Below are positions 1 to 7,772 of a stretch of DNA of 64,000 nt, one piece after another. The stretch is taken from the NCBI GenBank assembly GCA_041676645.1, contig JBAYRO010000002.1:1-64000 (forward strand), given 5' to 3'. The notes beneath the pieces are model-generated. The model ran no database searches and was not told the DNA's origin. It saw only the letters and a list, made by a program, of their open reading frames with translations. How positions within the stretch are numbered: the stretch's first letter is position 1; each line of letters opens with the position of its first letter. The translations under genes and the position numbers were made by a program. The stretch is from JAMLIN01 sp041676645. GTDB lineage: Bacteria; Pseudomonadota; Gammaproteobacteria; Burkholderiales; Burkholderiaceae_E.

Positions 1-1104
1 ACATCGGGCTCGATGGCCGGCGCGTCGTTCGGGCAGGCCGTCAGCGCCCTGCGCTTCGGCATTGCGCAGCTGCAGCCCGGCGACCGCTTCAACCTGATCC
101 GCTTCAACGATCGCCACGCGAGCCTCTATCCGGCGCCGCAGGCATTCGATGCCGCGAGCCGCCGCGAGGCCCTGGCATGGATCAGCCGGCTGCGTGCCGA
201 AGGCGGCACCGAGATGCGCGGCGCGATCGAGCAGGCGCTCGCGGCGGCGACCACACCGGGCCTGGTCAGCCAGGTCATCTTCATGACCGACGGCGCCGTC
301 GGCTACGAAGCCGACATGCTGGCGCTGGTCGAACGCGAACTCGGTGCGCGGCGCCTCTTCACGGTCGGAATCGGCTCGGCGCCCAACGGCTGGTTCATGC
401 GCAAGGCCGCCGCCGCGGGGCGCGGCAGCTTCACCTACATCCACCGGGTAGAGGACGTCGAGGCAAGAATGGGTGAACTCTATTCCCGGCTCTCCCGGCC
501 GATGCTCACCGACCTGGGGCTGCGCTTCGAGGGCGCGCAGCCGCTCGATCCGGTGATCCTGCCCGGTGAACTCTACGTCGGCGAACCGATCGTGGTGCGC
601 GCCCGCTTCGCCTCCGCGCCGACTGCGGCCATCGTCTCGGGATCGATCGGCGACATCCGCTGGGAAAGCCGGCTTCCGGCCGGTCACGCGGCAGGCAGCG
701 GCCTGCACACGGCATGGGCGCGCCAGCGCATCGAGGAACTCGGCGACGAGATCGCCCGAGCCGGCGGCGTTCGCAGGGACGCAGGCGGTGATAGCGGTGG
801 GAGGGTCGAGGCGCTGCGGGAAAGCGTGCGCGATCTCGGCCTCGAGCATCACCTGGTCACCGCCTACACCAGCCTGGTCGCGGTCGACGTCACGCCGGTA
901 CGCCCGGCCGACGCGCCGATGCAGTCCACCGCGGTGCCGACGCACCTGCCCGCGGGCTGGGAGGCCGATGCGGTATTCGGCACCGGCCAGCTGGCCCGCG
1001 GCGCGACACCGGCGATGCTCGATCTCGCGACCGGGCTGGCGCTGCTCGCGCTTGCGTGCGTGCTCGCCCTTGGACCGCTCCGGCGCAGGCGGTTCGGGCA
1101 ATGA
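1..1104 (+). CDS. VWA-domain sortase substrate (marine proteobacterial sortase target type), 5' end missing
   Basis: The frame is open from base 1 and reads TSGSMAG at the window edge, the DxSxS metal-binding (MIDAS) motif of a von Willebrand factor A domain whose Asp lies upstream. The remaining MIDAS residues are visible as GGTEMRG (Thr) and MTDGAVG (Asp). In this family a VIT domain precedes the VWA domain, so about half the protein is probably missing here. The tail has a proline-rich linker, a hydrophobic stretch (LATGLALLALACVLAL) and terminal RRRR, the layout of a sortase-anchored protein. Where relatives carry LPxTAT- or LPQGATPA-like signals, this one reads LARGATPA. The stop overlaps the start of the adjacent sortase gene by 4 nt (ATGA). 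Expected location: exported and anchored in the envelope. The ligand is unknown. Confidence 0.85.
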   Translation, partial: TSGSMAGASFGQAVSALRFGIAQLQPGDRFNLIRFNDRHASLYPAPQAFDAASRREALAWISRLRAEGGTEMRGAIEQALAAATTPGLVSQVIFMTDGAVGYEADMLALVERELGARRLFTVGIGSAPNGWFMRKAAAAGRGSFTYIHRVEDVEARMGELYSRLSRPMLTDLGLRFEGAQPLDPVILPGELYVGEPIVVRARFASAPTAAIVSGSIGDIRWESRLPAGHAAGSGLHTAWARQRIEELGDEIARAGGVRRDAGGDSGGRVEALRESVRDLGLEHHLVTAYTSLVAVDVTPVRPADAPMQSTAVPTHLPAGWEADAVFGTGQLARGATPAMLDLATGLALLALACVLALGPLRRRRFGQ

Positions 1105-1754
1105 GCCCGGCCATGGCGCTCCGACGGCCCGAGCGGCGCAGCGGCCCGCGCCTGCGCTGGCGGACCCTGTGCCGGCGCGTGGGCCTCGCGAGGCTTGTCG
1201 TCCTCATGCTGCTGGCTGCCGGCTCGTGGCAGGTCGGCGCCGGCCTCTACCTGTACGCGAAGGCCGGGCTCGCCCAGATCCTGATCGCCCATGCCTGGCA
1301 GCAGAATCTCGAACAAGGCCGGGCGGCGGCGCGCCCCTGGGCCTGGGCCGACACGACCGCCGTCGCGCGAATCCGCTTCGTCGAGCACGCACGGTCGATG
1401 ATCGTTCTCGAAGGGGATTCGGGCCGGACCCTGGCCTTCGGGCCCGGCCACCGCAGCGGCACGACGCTTCCCGGTGGCGCCGGCAACAGCGTGGTCAGCG
1501 GTCACCGCGATACCCACTTCCGCATCCTCGAGCAGCTGTCCGCCGGACAGCGCATCGAGGTCGAGCGACTCGACGGCAGCCGCCGCAACTACCGCGTCTC
1601 GGGCGTGCGCATCGTCGACCATCGCGACCTCGGCGTCCTCGCCGACCGTGGCCGCGACGCGCTCACCCTGGTCACCTGCTGGCCGTTCGACGCGGTGGTT
1701 CCGGGCGGCCCGCTGCGCTTCGTGGTGTCGGCGCTCGCCGAGGACGGCGCCTGA
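1101..1754 (+). CDS. class GN (Gram-negative) sortase
   Basis: Cysteine transpeptidase of 217 residues, a normal length for the proteobacterial sortase class. A basic N-terminus is followed by one membrane anchor (about residues 29-48), so the catalytic domain faces the periplasm. The catalytic triad is visible: His135 in SGHRDTHF, Cys193 in TLVTCWPFD and Arg206 in GPLRFVV. The ATG at 1101 was chosen because it overlaps the stop of the VWA gene (ATGA); an earlier in-frame ATG at 1056 would lie deep inside that gene. Family knowledge: these sortases usually have a single substrate encoded next to them, which matches the gene just upstream. The operon ends here and meets a minus-strand operon tail to tail. 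Confidence 0.93.
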   Translation: MSPAMALRRPERRSGPRLRWRTLCRRVGLARLVVLMLLAAGSWQVGAGLYLYAKAGLAQILIAHAWQQNLEQGRAAARPWAWADTTAVARIRFVEHARSMIVLEGDSGRTLAFGPGHRSGTTLPGGAGNSVVSGHRDTHFRILEQLSAGQRIEVERLDGSRRNYRVSGVRIVDHRDLGVLADRGRDALTLVTCWPFDAVVPGGPLRFVVSALAEDGA

Positions 1755-1787
1755 TCGGCACCCGGCCCGGGAACCGCTGCGATGTGT

Positions 1788-1819
1788 CCGCCCCACGCGC
1801 GTCAGCCTGGGCGGGGCGG
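1788..1819. terminator. GC hairpin between convergent operons
   Basis: CCGCCCC at 1788-1794 pairs with GGGGCGG at 1813-1819 across an 18-nt loop, between the stops of the sortase gene and the minus-strand HAD gene. There is no T-tract on either side, so it is at best an atypical bidirectional terminator or a Rho-pausing structure. Confidence 0.3.
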
Positions 1820-1826
1820 TCGCCCA

Positions 1827-2600
1827 TCAAATGGTGTCTGACCCCATTTCCAGGCAGTCGTCGACCCATTCGGCAAAGCCGAATCCGCCCGGAGCCCGGG
1901 TGATCCGGGCTGGCGGCCGTGGGAGTCCCGACAGGTGCGAAGCAATGTTCGCGACGCCGATGCTGCGCGGGTAGGCTGCGAACATCTGTGCGTCGTTGGG
2001 CGAATCGCCGACGAATACCACCTGCGCGGCACGTTCGGCCTGCCCCATCCCGTAGCGTCGCTCCAGCCACCGCCGGGCGGCGAGCGGTTTGTTGAAATCG
2101 CCGATCCACAGGTTGAGGTGGATCGAGCTGGCGGTGGCCTGCACGCCGGCGGCATGCGCTGCAAGCAGGGCGCGCCGCACCTCGGCCGCCGGCAGGGGCT
2201 CGACCTCCTGCGCATGGTCCAGCGCCAGGTCGTAGCGGCGATAGACATTGTCCCGTGCCGGCGCGAGGCCGGGCACCTCGCGCACCAGTTGCACGGCCAC
2301 CTCGGCGAGGCGGGCGCGGTGGCGAACGCGTGTCGCTTCATCCTGGCTGTCGTGGTAGCGCAGGTGCCGTCCTTCACCTTCGATCACGAAGGCGCCGTTC
2401 TCGCCGATCACCGCGGCCACCGGCCAGGTACGCGCCATCTGGTCGCACCAGCCGGCACAGGCGCCGGTGATCGGCACCACCGCAATGCCGGCCTCATGGA
2501 GCCGGTACAGCGCGCGCAGGGTCTCGGCGGGCAGGCGGCCTTCCCAGGTGAGCGTATCGTCGACATCGGTGAGGACGACGCGAGGCAGCGTTTCTTGCAT
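1827..2600 (-). CDS. HAD-superfamily phosphatase (subclass IIB)
   Basis: Protein of 257 residues with the four HAD motifs: DVDDTLT (nucleophile Asp12 and acid/base Asp14), the Thr of PITGA, the Lys of DFNKPLA and GDSPNDAQM (metal-binding acidic pair). The cap insert between motifs II and III is of the IIB type, as in mannosyl-3-phosphoglycerate, sucrose- and trehalose-phosphatases. It starts 24 nt after the stop of the permease gene ugpE, so it is the last gene of the importer operon and probably dephosphorylates the imported compound or a product of it. The exact substrate cannot be read from sequence. The last six residues and the stop come from an inserted-looking palindrome, so the original C-terminus may have been slightly different. 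Confidence 0.8.
   Translation of the reverse strand: MQETLPRVVLTDVDDTLTWEGRLPAETLRALYRLHEAGIAVVPITGACAGWCDQMARTWPVAAVIGENGAFVIEGEGRHLRYHDSQDEATRVRHRARLAEVAVQLVREVPGLAPARDNVYRRYDLALDHAQEVEPLPAAEVRRALLAAHAAGVQATASSIHLNLWIGDFNKPLAARRWLERRYGMGQAERAAQVVFVGDSPNDAQMFAAYPRSIGVANIASHLSGLPRPPARITRAPGGFGFAEWVDDCLEMGSDTI
1829..1849. repeat. 21-bp near-perfect palindrome, REP-like
   Basis: Arms AAATGGTGTC (1829-1838) and GACCCCATTT (1840-1849) flank a single T; they are inverted copies with one mismatch. The element supplies the last codons (MGSDTI) and the first base read of the stop codon of the minus-strand HAD gene. From memory, sequences of this kind (ATGGGGTCAGACACC and variants) recur across many proteobacterial genomes, often as inverted repeats near REP-associated transposases. 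No second copy was noticed in this window. Confidence 0.6.
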
Positions 2601-2624
2601 GTGTCGACGTCGGTCCCTTGTCGC

Positions 2625-3509
2625 CTACTTGATGCCGGCATTCATGAACGACTGCATGAACTGGCGCTGGAACAGCAGGAAGGCGAGCAGCAGCGGCCCC
2701 ACCGCCAGCAGCGTGCCGGCCGACAACACGCCCCAGTCGACACCCGTTTCGGGCGCCGCGAACAGGGCCATGCCCACCGTGACCGGGCGGCTCGCCTCGG
2801 TATTGGTTGCGACCAGCGGCCACAGGAAGTTGTTCCAGTGGTAGCTGATCGACACCAACCCGTAGGCCAGGTAGGTCGGCTTGGCGAGCGGCACATACAC
2901 CTTGAGCAGGATCGCCAGGCGTGACAGGCCTTCGATGCGCGCGACATCCTCCAGTTCCTGCGGCACCGTCATGAAGGTCTGGCGCAGCAGGAAGATGCCG
3001 AAGGCGCTGGCCACGTAGGGTAGCGCAACCCCCAGGTAGCGATCGATCTGCCCCAGCCGCGCAATCGTCATGTAGTTCTCGACGATCAGCACTTCGGGCA
3101 TCACCATCAGTTGCAGCAGGACCAGGGCGAACACCAGGCCGCGCCCCCTGAACTCCATCCGCGCGAGCGCGTAGCCGGCCAGCGTACAGACCACCAGTTG
3201 CAGGGCCAGCAGGAGGGTGACGATCGCCACCGTGTTGAACAGGTAGCGAGCGAAGGGCGCCACCTGCCAGGCTTCATGGAAGTTCTCGAAGCCCCAGCGT
3301 GCCTCGAAGGAGAAGCGCAACGCCTCGCCTCCGGGGTGGAACGCAGCCCAGGCCAGCAGGAGCAGCGGCGCCACCCACAGCAGGCCCAGCGCCCAGCCCG
3401 CCACCGGAACCAGCAAGCGACCGGCGCGCCGCGGCCGTGGTGTCTCGTCGTCGATCGGCGATGCCCATGCGACAGCCGCTTCGTCGCCGCGATACGAGGG
3501 TGCGGTCAT
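2625..3509 (-). CDS. ugpE: carbohydrate/glycerol-3-phosphate ABC transporter permease (UgpE/MalG type)
   Basis: Inner-membrane permease of 294 residues in the CUT1 family, with about six hydrophobic segments. It has the cytoplasmic EAA loop that docks on the ATPase, here degenerate as LEDVARIEGLSRLAILLKVY followed by VPLAKP. The start at 3509 is fixed by an ATGA overlap with the stop of ugpA; the frame stays open further upstream but only as a shadow of ugpA. It pairs with UgpA to form the membrane channel. The symbol is by similarity and context (GlpR-like regulator, UgpB-like binding protein); a general sugar or polyol permease is the alternative. Confidence 0.85.
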   Translation of the reverse strand: MTAPSYRGDEAAVAWASPIDDETPRPRRAGRLLVPVAGWALGLLWVAPLLLLAWAAFHPGGEALRFSFEARWGFENFHEAWQVAPFARYLFNTVAIVTLLLALQLVVCTLAGYALARMEFRGRGLVFALVLLQLMVMPEVLIVENYMTIARLGQIDRYLGVALPYVASAFGIFLLRQTFMTVPQELEDVARIEGLSRLAILLKVYVPLAKPTYLAYGLVSISYHWNNFLWPLVATNTEASRPVTVGMALFAAPETGVDWGVLSAGTLLAVGPLLLAFLLFQRQFMQSFMNAGIK

Positions 3510-4369
3510 CGATAATGCACGTGGCGGCGCGACAGCCAGAACTGCAGCGCGGAACAGCCGGCCAGCAACAACAGCAGCACCAGCGTGAGGCTGGCCGCGT
3601 AACCGCGATCCTGGAACCTGAACGCGATCTCGTAGAGATAGTAGAGCAGGAGGTTGCTGGCGTTGTTGGGTCCACCGCGTGTCAGGACGAACAGGTGGTC
3701 CACCAGCTTGAAGGCGTTGATCAGCGCATTGACCAGCACGAAGAGCGTGGTCGGTGCGAGCAGCGGCAGGATCGGGTGCCGGAACCGGTACCAGGGCGAA
3801 GGCGACTCCAGGCGCGCTGCATCGAGTTGCTCGGGCGAGATCGACTGCAGTGCGGCGAGATAGAAGATCATGAAGAAACCCGCCTCCTTCCAGATCGTCA
3901 CCACCATCAGGGCCGGCAGCGCGGTATCGACGCTCCCCAGCCAGTTGCGGCCCTCGATCCCGAGCGCCGCCAGGCCTCGGTTGAGCAGCCCGATGTCCGG
4001 TGCGTAGAAGAACAGCCAGACATTGGCTGCCGCGACCATCGGCAGGATCGTCGGTGTGAAGTAGGCCAGGCGCAGCAAGCCGCGCCCGGCGAAGCGACGA
4101 TTGACCCACAGCGCCATTGCCAGCGCCAGCGCGACCGAGACCGGTACCGTGATCACCGCGTACCAGAGGTTGTTGCGCAGCGCCTTGCGGAACACCGGGT
4201 CCTGCAACAAGGACTGGAACTGCTCCAGGCCGACGAACTGCGGGTCGGCCCCGGGTGCCTGCATGTGCATCGCGTGCCAGGCGCTGCCGATCATCGGCCA
4301 GTAGGTGAAGACCGACAGCAGCACCAGGGCCGGCAGGAGCAGCAGCCAGGCCTGGGTGGCACGCGTCAT
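3506..4369 (-). CDS. ugpA: glycerol-3-phosphate/sugar ABC transporter permease (UgpA/MalF type)
   Basis: Inner-membrane permease of 287 residues with about six transmembrane helices, beginning with a hydrophobic segment right at the N-terminus (WLLLLPALVLLSVFTYWP). The EAA loop reads LDAARLESPSPWYRFRHPIL with LPLLAP, a divergent version of the consensus. A C-terminal RGGPNNASNLLLYYLYE segment is typical of UgpA/MalF-like CUT1 permeases. It follows the binding-protein gene by 21 nt and overlaps ugpE by 4 nt, so both subunits should be made in equal amounts. Confidence 0.87.
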   Translation of the reverse strand: MTRATQAWLLLLPALVLLSVFTYWPMIGSAWHAMHMQAPGADPQFVGLEQFQSLLQDPVFRKALRNNLWYAVITVPVSVALALAMALWVNRRFAGRGLLRLAYFTPTILPMVAAANVWLFFYAPDIGLLNRGLAALGIEGRNWLGSVDTALPALMVVTIWKEAGFFMIFYLAALQSISPEQLDAARLESPSPWYRFRHPILPLLAPTTLFVLVNALINAFKLVDHLFVLTRGGPNNASNLLLYYLYEIAFRFQDRGYAASLTLVLLLLLAGCSALQFWLSRRHVHYR

Positions 4370-4390
4370 GGCGAGGTTTCCCGTCGGGAC

Positions 4391-5671
4391 TCAGCGCTGG
4401 TACGGCTTCAGTACGCGATCGGCCTGTGCCTGCGCCGAATCGAGGGCATCCTGCGCAGTCGACTGGCCGGTGATCACCGACTGGATCGCATCATCGAGCA
4501 GCTTGCGCACGCGCCCGGCCTGGTGCGTCGACAGCTCGGCGGTGGCCACCGCAAGCTGGTCGCGGGCAACCAGCGCCTGCGGCACCCTGGCGGCGTAGTC
4601 CTTCAGCGCGGCGGTCTCGTAGCTGGCCTGACTGACACCCACATAGCCGGTCGCGGCACTCCATTGCGCCGAGCGCTCCGGCGCGGTGAGGAACTTGACC
4701 AGCCGGTAGGCGGCTTGCTGCTCAGCCTCGCTGCCACTCTTGAACAGGTAGAAGTTGCCGCCGCCGGTCGGCGAGCCCGGGTTGGCGTTGCCGGGCAGCG
4801 GCGCGACGCCGACGTCGAATTTGGCGTCCTTCATCACGGCGGTCAAGTTGCCGGTGGAGTGCCACATGATCGCCGTCTTGCCCTCGAGGAAGTTCTGGCG
4901 CAGCGTGCCCCATTCGACCAGGCCCTTCGGACTCACTTCGTCCTTCGCCAGCGAAGCCCAGAAGTCCAGTGCCTCGACCGTCTTCGGATGGTTGAAGTAG
5001 GTCTGCGTGCCAGCCTGGTTCATCAGGACCTGGCCGTTCTGCCTGGCCAGCGCGCCGAACATCCAGTACGCATAGCCGGTCGACGGAATCATCACGCCCC
5101 AGCGCGAGTCGGCCGCGCCCTGATCGGTGAGCTTGGCGGCGGCGGCGCGCATCTCGGCCCAGGTGCGCGGGGCCTGGTCGGGATCCAGTCCGGCTTGCCG
5201 GAACTGGTCCTTGTTGTAGTACATGACGATGGTCGAACGCTGGAACGGAATGCCCCAGGTCTTGCCGTCGGCGCGACCGTTCTCCATCAGCGCGGGATAG
5301 AAGCCCTCGAGCCAGGCCTTGTCCTCCGCGCTCGTGGCGAAGTCGTCGAAGGGCCGGATGACATCCAGGTCACGAAGCTCGTGCAGGTCGATCGAGAACA
5401 GCACCGAGGTCTGCACCGGCGTACCGGCCTTCAGCGCGGCCAGCGCCTTGGTCCGCGCATCATCGTAGTTGCCGGCATAGATCGCCTCGACATCGACGTC
5501 GGGGTTCGCCTTCTCGAACTCGCCCACCAGCCGGTCCACGACCTGGGTCAAGGGTCCGCCGACGGCAATCGGGTAGTACATGTTGATGCGCGTCTGGGCG
5601 TGCGCGGAAAGCGACATGAGCGAGGCGGCGGCGCCCAGCGCGGCGGCCAGGCAACGGATCTTGAAGGACAT
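4391..5671 (-). CDS. ugpB: periplasmic substrate-binding protein, UgpB-like
   Basis: Extracellular solute-binding protein (family 1) of 426 residues. Residues 1 to about 24 form a Sec signal peptide ending SLSAHAQT, with cleavage expected after AHA. The mature part opens with the usual RINMYYPIAVGGP strand, followed by FEKANPDVDV, IPFQRSTIVMYYN and FLTAPERSAQW, motifs shared with UgpB-like proteins. The start at 5671 was chosen because AGGAG lies 5 nt upstream and the signal peptide begins there; upstream in-frame ATGs would add a non-signal extension. It delivers ligand to UgpAE. Glycerol-3-phosphate or a glycerophosphodiester is the inferred ligand. Confidence 0.87.
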   Translation of the reverse strand: MSFKIRCLAAALGAAASLMSLSAHAQTRINMYYPIAVGGPLTQVVDRLVGEFEKANPDVDVEAIYAGNYDDARTKALAALKAGTPVQTSVLFSIDLHELRDLDVIRPFDDFATSAEDKAWLEGFYPALMENGRADGKTWGIPFQRSTIVMYYNKDQFRQAGLDPDQAPRTWAEMRAAAAKLTDQGAADSRWGVMIPSTGYAYWMFGALARQNGQVLMNQAGTQTYFNHPKTVEALDFWASLAKDEVSPKGLVEWGTLRQNFLEGKTAIMWHSTGNLTAVMKDAKFDVGVAPLPGNANPGSPTGGGNFYLFKSGSEAEQQAAYRLVKFLTAPERSAQWSAATGYVGVSQASYETAALKDYAARVPQALVARDQLAVATAELSTHQAGRVRKLLDDAIQSVITGQSTAQDALDSAQAQADRVLKPYQR

Positions 5672-5708
5672 GGGGACTCCTGGGTTGAGATGGAACATGC
5701 AATGGCGC

Positions 5709-6674
5709 TCAGGCCGTGAAGGAACGCTCGTGCGCCCGGGCCCAGGACAGGCCCAGCGTCGCGCCGGCCTCGACCTGCAGGCGGCCGGAGCGCCTGACGA
5801 GGACCGGCTGCTCATGCAGCCGCAGCTCGATCAGGGTGTCGGCACCGTGGTATTCGCTGCCCGTGACGACCGCCGGATGGCCGGCGTCACCGATCTCGAT
5901 ATGCTCCGGACGAATGCCGAGCAGCGAACTGCTTCCGGGCAGGCGGATCAGGTTCATCGGCGGCTGCCCGATGAAGCGGGCGACGACGGGCGTGGCGGGC
6001 TGCTCGTAGAGTTCGGCAGGCGTACCCGTCTGCGCGATGCGGCCCTCGTCCAGCAGCACGATGCGGCCGGCCATGCTCATCGCCTCCACCTGGTCGTGGG
6101 TCACGTAGACGAGCGTCAGGCCGAGCGACTGCTGCAAGCGGCGCAGCTCGGTGCGCATGCCGGCTCGCAGTTGCGCATCCAGGTTGCTCAGGGGCTCGTC
6201 CATCAGGCACAGCGAGTGGCCCGAAACGACCGCGCGCGCCAGGGCGACGCGCTGGCGCTGGCCGCCCGACAGCTCCGCCGGCTTGCGCTCGAGCAGCGTC
6301 GACAGGCCGAGCATCCCGGCCGCCTCGCGCAGGCGGGCCGCCTGGTCGCTGCGCGACACGCCACGCGCCCGCAGGCCGAACAGGATGTTGTCGGCGCTGC
6401 TCAGGTGCGGGAAGAGCGCGTAGGACTGGAACACCATGCTCAGGCCACGCTGCGCCGGTTCGAGCGCAGTGATGTCGCGGCCCTCGCGCAGGATGCGGCC
6501 CGCGCTGGGCGTGTCCAGTCCCGCGACCAGGCGCAGCAAGGTGGTCTTGCCGCAACCCGATGCGCCCAGCAGCGCGATGAACTCGCCACGTTCGATCTCC
6601 AGGTCCACTCCGCGCAGCACCTGGTGCTCGCCGAAGCGGCGTTCGAGACGTTCGAGACGAAGGAATGCGGTCAT
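5709..6674 (-). CDS. ugpC: ABC transporter ATPase, UgpC/MalK type
   Basis: ATPase subunit of 321 residues. Walker A is GASGCGKTT, the signature LSGGQRQRVALARA, Walker B LCLMDEPLSNLD, and the switch His lies in VYVTHD. A C-terminal TOBE-like domain (LLGIRPEHIEIGD onward) marks the MalK/UgpC subclass, though the protein is about 35 residues shorter than E. coli UgpC. It is the first structural gene after the regulator (17-nt gap) and precedes the binding protein. It powers import through UgpAE. The ATG at 6674 gives the normal N-terminus (FLRLERLERRFGEHQVLRGV). No strong ribosome-binding site is seen, so coupling to the upstream gene is likely. Confidence 0.9.
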   Translation of the reverse strand: MTAFLRLERLERRFGEHQVLRGVDLEIERGEFIALLGASGCGKTTLLRLVAGLDTPSAGRILREGRDITALEPAQRGLSMVFQSYALFPHLSSADNILFGLRARGVSRSDQAARLREAAGMLGLSTLLERKPAELSGGQRQRVALARAVVSGHSLCLMDEPLSNLDAQLRAGMRTELRRLQQSLGLTLVYVTHDQVEAMSMAGRIVLLDEGRIAQTGTPAELYEQPATPVVARFIGQPPMNLIRLPGSSSLLGIRPEHIEIGDAGHPAVVTGSEYHGADTLIELRLHEQPVLVRRSGRLQVEAGATLGLSWARAHERSFTA

Positions 6675-6691
6675 GTCGGTTCCGTCTCGCC

Positions 6692-7450
6692 TCAGCAGCG
6701 GTGCATCTGCACACCAGCGCGGTCGCACAGCGCCTGCAGGCAGGCCGGTGCGACCTCGTCGGTGAACAGGTGCTGCACGTGCCCGAGTGGCGCCACCAGA
6801 CAGGGCGCGGCCCGCAGGTACTTGCTGCTGTCGGCCAGCAGCAGGCGGCACTGGGCCAGGGCCAGCAGTTCACGGCTGAGATCCGCTTCCTCGGGCTGGA
6901 ACTCGCACAGCGCGCCGTCGGCCGAGATGCCGCCGACGCCCAGCACCGCGATGTGGGCCCGGAAGCGCCGGAGATATTCCAGCGTCGCGGCGCCCATCAC
7001 GTCCCGGTCGCTTGCGCGAAGTCGACCGCAGGCGACCCAGGTCTCGATCGCGGGTTTGGCGGCCAGCACCAGCGCCGCGTCCAGGTTGTTGGTCACCACG
7101 CGCAAGGGGCGGTCCGACGGCAGGGCGCGGGCGAACTCCGCCACCGTGGTGCCGTAGCCCAGCAGCACGGTGGCATTCTCCGGCACCACCTGCGTTGCCG
7201 CGTGGGCAATCCCGCGCTTGCGCCCGATCTGCGCGCCCGAGCGCTGTGCGAAGCTCAGATTGTGCTGCGCCGCCGGCAGCGCGACCCCACCGTGCTGGCG
7301 CCGCGCCAGCCCCTGCTCATTGAGCCCGTTGATGTCGCGCCGTATCGTCTGCGCGCTGACCCGGAAGCGCCTGGCCAGCGCTTCGGTGCTGAGCTGCTGG
7401 GCGTCGTGCAACCAGTCGAGGATGTCGCGCTGGCGGGTACTGAGGTTCAT
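6692..7450 (-). CDS. glpR: DeoR-family repressor, GlpR-like
   Basis: Regulator of 252 residues. The N-terminal winged helix-turn-helix contains FRVSAQTIRRDI, close to the equivalent segment of GlpR (FSVSPQTIRRDL), followed by RRQHGGVALP. The C-terminal DeoR sensor domain has LRVVTNNLDAAL, GVGGISADGALCEF and LLADSSKY, again GlpR-like in order and wording. Family knowledge: GlpR binds glycerol-3-phosphate and derepresses glycerol and glycerol-3-phosphate genes. As first gene of the importer cluster it probably controls this operon and itself from the 7451-7772 region. Another phosphorylated polyol as inducer is possible. Confidence 0.85.
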   Translation of the reverse strand: MNLSTRQRDILDWLHDAQQLSTEALARRFRVSAQTIRRDINGLNEQGLARRQHGGVALPAAQHNLSFAQRSGAQIGRKRGIAHAATQVVPENATVLLGYGTTVAEFARALPSDRPLRVVTNNLDAALVLAAKPAIETWVACGRLRASDRDVMGAATLEYLRRFRAHIAVLGVGGISADGALCEFQPEEADLSRELLALAQCRLLLADSSKYLRAAPCLVAPLGHVQHLFTDEVAPACLQALCDRAGVQMHRC

Positions 7451-7772
7451 TCGCGTGTCCGTGGCTTGCGAACGAAACTCTAGGCAGTGCCGATGTCAGG
7501 CCCGTGACAGGATGGAGCACGACATCGGCGGTTCGCCGGGAAGCGGGGCGCCCGATGAAGCGGCACCACGCTGCCCGGCGCCCGGTACATCTCGGTCTGG
7601 CGCGCCAGCAGGCGCCGGTTGGCAGCGAGGCGCCGGAAGGCGGCATCCGGCCGTTATGCGGCCGTCGCATGAGGTCATGGGTATTCATTCGTTCAGTAAC
7701 CGGCCTGGCTGTCGCAAGATACGGGGTTGCCCCATCCCCCTTCCGCCCTTCCCCCTTCCCAGGAGCCCCGCA
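7451..7772. promoter_or_regulatory. divergent intergenic region of glpR-like and metY
   Basis: This 322-nt gene-free region separates the divergently read importer operon and metY. It contains a perfect 9-bp inverted repeat, GCCGATGTC at 7489-7497 and GACATCGGC at 7521-7529, with a 23-nt spacer. It lies 38 nt upstream of the regulator start and is a candidate operator or hairpin. Near metY there is a polypyrimidine stretch (about 7732-7760) with a repeated CCCCCTTCC, then the ribosome-binding site AGGAG at 7761-7765. No convincing riboswitch fold or sigma-70 box was recognised. Confidence 0.4.

Noticed and set aside
1788..1849. Palindrome at 1829-1849 as an intrinsic terminator for the importer operon
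   Set aside because: It lies inside the coding end of the HAD gene and has no T-tract after it. The separate GC hairpin at 1788-1819 is the better, though weak, candidate.
3299..5719. Long plus-strand open frame (about 800 codons) opposite the importer genes
   Set aside because: It mirrors ugpE, ugpA and ugpB codon for codon. Its product is rich in Arg, Gln and His without any recognisable domain, typical of antisense frames in GC-rich DNA.
7451..7772. SAM- or SAH-type riboswitch upstream of metY
   Set aside because: Methionine genes often have one, but no conserved core or nested stems could be recognised by eye. A covariance-model scan would decide.
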